From: Megalobrama amblycephala
Taxonomy: Eukaryota > Chordata > Actinopteri > Cypriniformes > Xenocyprididae
Length of the DNA: 64,000 nucleotides
NCBI RefSeq assembly: GCF_018812025.1
Contig: NC_063052.1
Location: 22,480,150-22,544,149, forward strand
Reading direction: 5' to 3'
How positions within the stretch are numbered: the first letter of the stretch is position 1; the number at the start of each line of letters is the position of its first letter. The notes under the pieces are model-generated. The model had not been told where the DNA came from. It saw nothing but the letters and a program-made list of their open reading frames with translations, and did no database searches. Positions 61,501 to 64,000 of the stretch are shown in pieces. Made by a program: the position numbers and the translations under genes.

Positions 61501-61665
61501 GCGTCCAGAGCTCTCCTATCTGGTGTCTCTATGGACGACATTTGTGGTGCGGCTGGATGGTCATCCCAGCACACTTTTATCAGATTTTACAATCTTCACC
61601 TTAACATCACTCCGGGGGCCAGGGTGCTACAAGATAGCAGCCAGGCACTTGGAGACACGGCGTAG
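58519..61665 (+). CDS. DIRS reverse transcriptase and tyrosine recombinase, one open frame
   Basis: This frame is open for 1,048 codons. Codons 120-450 (about 58880-59860) are reverse transcriptase: VPKKDGGLRPIIDLRVLN, WFVAIDLKDAYFHV, LPFGLSLSPRTFTK and the catalytic YIDDW. It then begins RNase H (LTTDASLTGWG), after which the meaningful reading moves to another frame for about 230 codons. From about 60600 the same frame encodes a tyrosine recombinase: LKRIGDLQAL (first Arg), HSTRGMAAS (His-x-x-Arg) and IRFYNLHL (Tyr nucleophile). In other DIRS elements RT/RNase H and recombinase lie in different overlapping frames; here RT and recombinase share one, probably because of a one-base indel in the RNase H region. 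The start codon is uncertain; no ATG is obvious at 58519. Confidence 0.85.
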   Translation: MQDLSRAAPSGGIRISGPSRCPQGTVLSTLPPSVRQGTAVSADPPRRVGQHVIRLSAGAPRQMDEPSAQKTPETSLERLVPLVEYLEEWKNLPNVSKWVLLMVEQGYRIQFGSRPPKFNGVLPTVVTPEQSLVMEQEVTTLLQKGAIERVSPPGKMSGFCSRYFIVPKKDGGLRPIIDLRVLNRSVRKLKFKMLTLRQIIPQIRSEDWFVAIDLKDAYFHVSIHPSHRKFLRFAFGGEAYQYRVLPFGLSLSPRTFTKCVDAALAPLRLQGIRVLNYIDDWLILAQTEQLAVQHRDVVLSHMKRLGLRLNAKKSVLVPSQVANYLGVIWDSTTMQAQLSPARVSSILGAVKGVKLGQSLTVKQFQRLLGLMAAASNVITFGLLHMRPLQWWLRTKGFSPRGNPFRMIKVTRRCLRALVMWKKPWFLTQGPVLGTSGRRVMLTTDASLTGWGDDHEWSLGAGSLGGPSALLAHKSAGDDGGVSCTETLPPRPERSPCVGPYGQHCGGLVHQPSGGLAVSPIIKIGQSHPPLVPGKAPLAESSLYPRAVECGSGRPVEAGRETGGMETPHRGGGVDMENFRSSSSRSICHRGVSSVPSVVFTSAPSTSRAGCHATDVAEAASVCVPPSLNAPGSSGEGSPGEGRPNIGGPLLADQSMVFGHNVSTSRLSLRASSQAGSPVSSGRHDSPSPPRNVETVGLAPEGARLIGTGLSTEVVETILHSRAPSTRKLYLYKWKLFSMWCEQHNLDPVHSSVSDVLQFLQEKFSEGLTPSTLKVYVAAISAHHIPVGGSSLGRDPLVVRFLRGALRLRPVVRTKTPTWDLSIVLQGLAEAPFEPIEEVSDKFLTLKTIFLLAVSSLKRIGDLQALSVAPSCLEFAPGMVKAFLHTRPGYVPKVPTRVPGPIVLEAFCPPPFASLDQERKNLLCPVRALDAYVHRAALWRRTEQLFVCYGSPKRGGPASKQRMSKWVVEAISLAYETVGCPCPLLVRAHSTRGMAASRALLSGVSMDDICGAAGWSSQHTFIRFYNLHLNITPGARVLQDSSQALGDTA
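59849..60634 (+). CDS. DIRS RNase H and methyltransferase-like domains
   Basis: This is the continuation of the polymerase in the next frame. RNase H motifs are INRLEMMAVFLAL (catalytic Glu) and VLVRTDNTAVVSYINHQGG (Asp). YIPGRLNVGADALSR supplies the terminal Asp block. A DIRS-specific methyltransferase-like domain follows, with VDLFATEESAQCPLW and LILVAPYWPTRVWFSD, where APYWP stands in for the catalytic DPPY-type motif. It ends at 60634, overlapping the recombinase domain in the other frame. It overlaps the reverse-transcriptase frame at 59849-59865, where a run of six G precedes the shift. Confidence 0.8.
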   Translation: MLPSRAGGTIMSGRSAQGLWEDHQLSWHINRLEMMAVFLALKHFLPDLRDHHVLVRTDNTAVVSYINHQGGLRSRLLSKLASRILLWSQGKLLSLRAAYIPGRLNVGADALSRQGARPGEWKLHTEVVELIWKTFGRAQVDLFATEESAQCPLWYSLQHPAPLGLDAMLQTWPRLRLYAFPPVSMLPGVLEKVRQEKVDLILVAPYWPTRVWFSDIMSLLHGSPLELPLRQDLLSQAGGTILHPRPEMWKLWAWPLRGQGS

Positions 61666-61675
61666 TTGGGATTGC

Positions 61676-61784
61676 GTTCCCATCACGTCATCCGACGTAG
61701 CGTCGATAGTTCCCACGAAAGGGAACGTCTCGGGTTACGAGTGTAACCCCTGTTCCCTGAGTAAGGGAACGAGACGCTACGTCG
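61676..61784. other. Internal complementary region of the DIRS element
   Basis: 61676-61726 is the exact complement of the first 51 bases (56724-56774). 61724-61784 is the exact complement of the last 61 bases (61978-62038). The two share the AAC (complement of GTT) at 61724-61726. It begins 11 bases after the recombinase stop codon. Such regions template the joining of the two ends during circle formation. Confidence 0.92.
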
Positions 61785-61831
61785 CGTGGCCGTATCTCCT
61801 GCATACCTGGTGCGCTTGCTTCAGACATTTT

Positions 61832-61989
61832 ACAGAAGCTGGCGTGCTTTGTGTTCAGGTGTGCTTTATAGCTTCCTGATCCGTGACGTCACCCGCCTCT
61901 GACGTCACGTCTTTTCATTGGTTGGATACAGAGGTGCTTCACGAACACAAAAGACAGAAGGTTCCCATCACGTCATCCGACGTAGCGTC
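61832..61989 (-). repeat. Right inverted terminal repeat of the DIRS element
   Basis: Exact complement of 56746-56903. The 49 bases outside it contain two short palindromes (GTTCCCTTACTCAGGGAAC and GGGTTACACTCGTAACCC). Confidence 0.92.
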
Positions 61990-62149
61990 TCGTTCCCTTA
62001 CTCAGGGAACAGGGGTTACACTCGTAACCCGAGACGTTTTGCTTGTTTAATAAATCCTTTTGTTATTTAAAATGTTTTGAAACTCTTCATCCTCATCATT
62101 GGACTAAAATGTTTCATGTAAATTCACAGCTGCTCTTGTTTTGCAGTTT

Positions 62150-62705
62150 TTACAGTACAGGGACAGTAAGGGTCGAACAGTTCGTCTGCTGGGTGGGTGT
62201 GATCCTTCATAATTCAGGACGCTCTGCTTCTGCTCCTGCTGGTGTAAATGTCCTCAATGGAGGTGAGGCTGCTGTGAGTCATTTTTTGGGCAGATTTGAC
62301 CACCCTCTGCAGCTCCTTCTTGTCAGCAGCAGAACAGTTCCTGTACCAGACAGTGATGGAAAAGGAGAGTGTCTCTCCAACACACACCGGTAAAATGTTA
62401 GCAGAGTGCTGAGACCAGCCCGCTTCAACCTCCTGAGAAAATACAGGTGTTGATGGGACTTTTTTATAATGCTGACTGTGTTAATGACCCACATGAAGTC
62501 ATTGGAAATGTGTACCTCGAGATACTTGAAACTGGAGACCATTTCCACAGCTGCTCCTCTGATGAAGAGGGGGTGTAACCTCTCCTCCTAAAGTCCACAA
62601 CCATCTCCTCCATCTTACACACATTAATGCAGAGGTTGTTTACTCTGCACCCGTCCATAAGTTCTGCCACCTCCTGTCTGTAGAAGGAGTTATGTCCAGT
62701 GATAT
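62150..62705 (-). pseudogene. LINE 3' fragment (CR1/L2/Rex1-like)
   Basis: On the minus strand: NLCINVCKMEEMVVDFRRRG, then FKYLEVHISNDFMW, KKSHQHLYFLRRLKRAGLS, LLTFYRCVLE, and in another frame VWYRNCSAADKKELQRVV and DPTHPA-like DHTHPADELF. This is the standard C-terminal series of CR1/L2/Rex-type reverse transcriptases (LNxxKTKEMVVDFR, FKYLGVHIS, LYFLRRL). Frameshifts and the absence of YADD show it is a truncated dead copy. Confidence 0.8.
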
Positions 62706-62939
62706 GGAGTGTTCTTGACTCTTAGCTTTACCAATATACAAGGGTGAATGAATATAACGACTAAATATAGGCTTTCATCTCAGGCATCATCTTAATTTTG
62801 CTTTAATGTGAACATGATTAATATGTTACCTAAGTCTGTAAAATATTTCAGGATACTTTAGAACCACGCTACAGGGCTTTTATTTTGAAACGCACTTTTG
62901 TAGGCGGGAAATCTGCAATCTGTTTTGCATCTCATGAAT
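62706..62939. other. Short unassigned spacer
   Basis: AT-rich sequence between the LINE fragment and the satellite; nothing recognised. Confidence 0.5.
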
Positions 62940-63395
62940 AGGAGTTTTTACTAGTAATAATACAATTATAGAGCTCTTTAATTAGAATTGTTACTAGTAA
63001 GAATTGAATTAAAGAGCTCTCTAATTCAGTTTTTACTAGTAACAATTGAATTAGAGAGCTCTCTAGTGGAATTGTAGAGCTCTGCAATTGGATTATTACT
63101 AGTAACAATTGAATTACAGAGCTCTGCAATTGAATTCTTACTAGTAATAAATCAATTGCAGAGCTCTCTAATTGGAATTGTTACTAGTAAAAACTGAATT
63201 ATAGAGCTCTACAATTCAGTTGTTACTAGTAAGAATACAATTGCAGAGCTCTATAATTCAATTAGAGAGCTCTACAATCATAATTGTTACTAGTTAAAAT
63301 TTAATTATAGAGCTCTATAATTGTAATTGTTACTAGTACAAATTAAATTATAGAGCTCTTTAATTTAATTGTTACTAGTAAAAATATAATCACGA
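62940..63395. repeat. Satellite of alternating ACTAGT and GAGCTC palindromes
   Basis: About ten TTACTAGTAA boxes alternate with about eleven AGAGCTCT boxes over 455 bases, separated by AATTGAATT or AATTCAATT-type spacers. The ACTAGT-to-ACTAGT period is roughly 35-65 bases. Both box types are self-complementary, so the array looks almost the same on either strand. Confidence 0.85.
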
Positions 63396-64000
63396 CGAGT
63401 AATGCTGGAACGTTTTTATGCTGAAACGGCCTTCCATACTGACCAGATATTCCGACATCTTTGCTGACCTTTGTCCTGCAGATGGTGCCGCGCGGCGCTG
63501 GACCATTCCGTCGTTGACGTATTAACATAAAAAACATAACATAAAACATAACATACATAAAACATATAAAACATCTTAATGATCTGCATGATTCACATGC
63601 GTCATGATTTTAGACCTAAAAAAACTGAATTCTGGATATATTCCGTCGCATTACCGCAAAAGATTCTTGTCGTGTGCGTACAGCTTTAATGCCCATTGTA
63701 CGCAGTTTAAAACATTTTCTACAAACGGCGCAGTTTGCCTCATAGACATTTACCGGAACCGGCCTTAACCACCAAGAGAATTCATCTTTCTCGAGCTATA
63801 AATCATTACATTTGCGCTTACCCAATAAGGCTACCAGCTATCTCAATTCTCTCTGATGACGCAACGCAATAACTACCGCGAGAAAAAAAATCTTCTGTCC
63901 AATGATCAGTCAGTCATTGGGTCTGTCAGACTATAGAAAGTTTTGCGGTATGCAACGAAAAATGTTTAAGACCCCAAGGTACGCTGGTCAGTTATAAAAT
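63396..64000. other. Terminal stretch, no gene seen
   Basis: A CpG-containing patch near 63400-63530 could be the edge of another element. Nothing is recognisable as an exon or a complete transposon. Confidence 0.4.

Larger units (their letters stand above)
56724..62038 (+). mobile_element. Complete DIRS-type tyrosine-recombinase retrotransposon
   Basis: The element starts and ends with GTT (56724-56726 and 62036-62038) and has no other target duplication. It carries 158-bp inverted terminal repeats that look identical. A gag-like frame, reverse transcriptase, RNase H, a methyltransferase-like domain and a tyrosine recombinase follow in order. Between the recombinase stop and the right repeat lies an internal complementary region (61676-61784), which is the inverse of the two outer termini joined at one GTT. 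This is the DIRS architecture. DIRS elements copy RNA into a circle and integrate by recombinase rather than integrase. Identical repeats imply a recent insertion, yet the frames carry a stop and at least two shifts. It lies 470 bases upstream of the TRIM start codon, pointing away. Confidence 0.93.

Noticed and set aside
62940..63395. A CRISPR-like array
   Set aside because: The spacers are not unique and the repeats are short palindromes with variable spacing in a vertebrate genome. It is a satellite.

Overview
The window is vertebrate nuclear DNA, almost certainly from a cyprinid-like teleost. The genes are intron-rich with canonical GT/AG boundaries. The apolipoprotein E and TRIM genes are of fish type. 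The intergenic DNA is packed with transposon families typical of zebrafish and carp relatives: TTAA-flanked inverted-repeat elements, hAT, Tc1/mariner, PIF/Harbinger, DIRS, LINE fragments and a tRNA-derived SINE. There are no operons, CRISPR arrays or prokaryotic features.

Layout. 1-5,000: repeats only, with a basic-protein fragment, a TTAA-flanked element that carries a spliced first exon, and a dead Tc1 transposase. 5,152-7,225: a complete four-exon apolipoprotein E gene (+). 7,670-11,490: three TTAA-flanked elements, two of them inserted into an older element. 8,400-23,030: a large C2H2 zinc-finger gene (+) with an AT-hook tandem repeat and about 17 fingers; its coding sequence crosses three reading frames. 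23,446-24,626: the last four coding exons of psmd4 (-), tail-to-tail with the zinc-finger gene. 25,684-26,683: an assembly gap of exactly 1,000 N. 26,700-31,780: LINE, TTAA-element, hAT and Harbinger remnants. 32,286-42,517: a complete seven-exon vasohibin gene (vash1-like, +) whose introns hold several transposons. 42,700-51,230: inverted-repeat elements, a MADF fragment, and a 3.5-kb element with two successive hAT insertions nested inside it. 51,394-56,253: a complete six-exon RING/B-box/coiled-coil/B30.2 TRIM gene (-). 56,724-62,038: a structurally complete DIRS-type tyrosine-recombinase retrotransposon. 62,150-64,000: a LINE fragment, a palindrome-rich satellite and unassigned sequence.

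The host genes do unrelated jobs: lipid transport (apoE), nuclear DNA binding (zinc-finger/AT-hook protein), proteasomal ubiquitin recognition (Psmd4), tubulin detyrosination (Vash1) and probable innate-immune ubiquitin ligation (TRIM). Psmd4 lacks its 5' exons at the N gap and none appear beyond it, so physical linkage across the gap should be treated as unproven.

The most informative structures are the DIRS element, whose internal complementary region exactly records the joined termini around one GTT; the stacked insertions with readable target-site duplications; and the 189-bp AT-hook repeat array in the zinc-finger gene.
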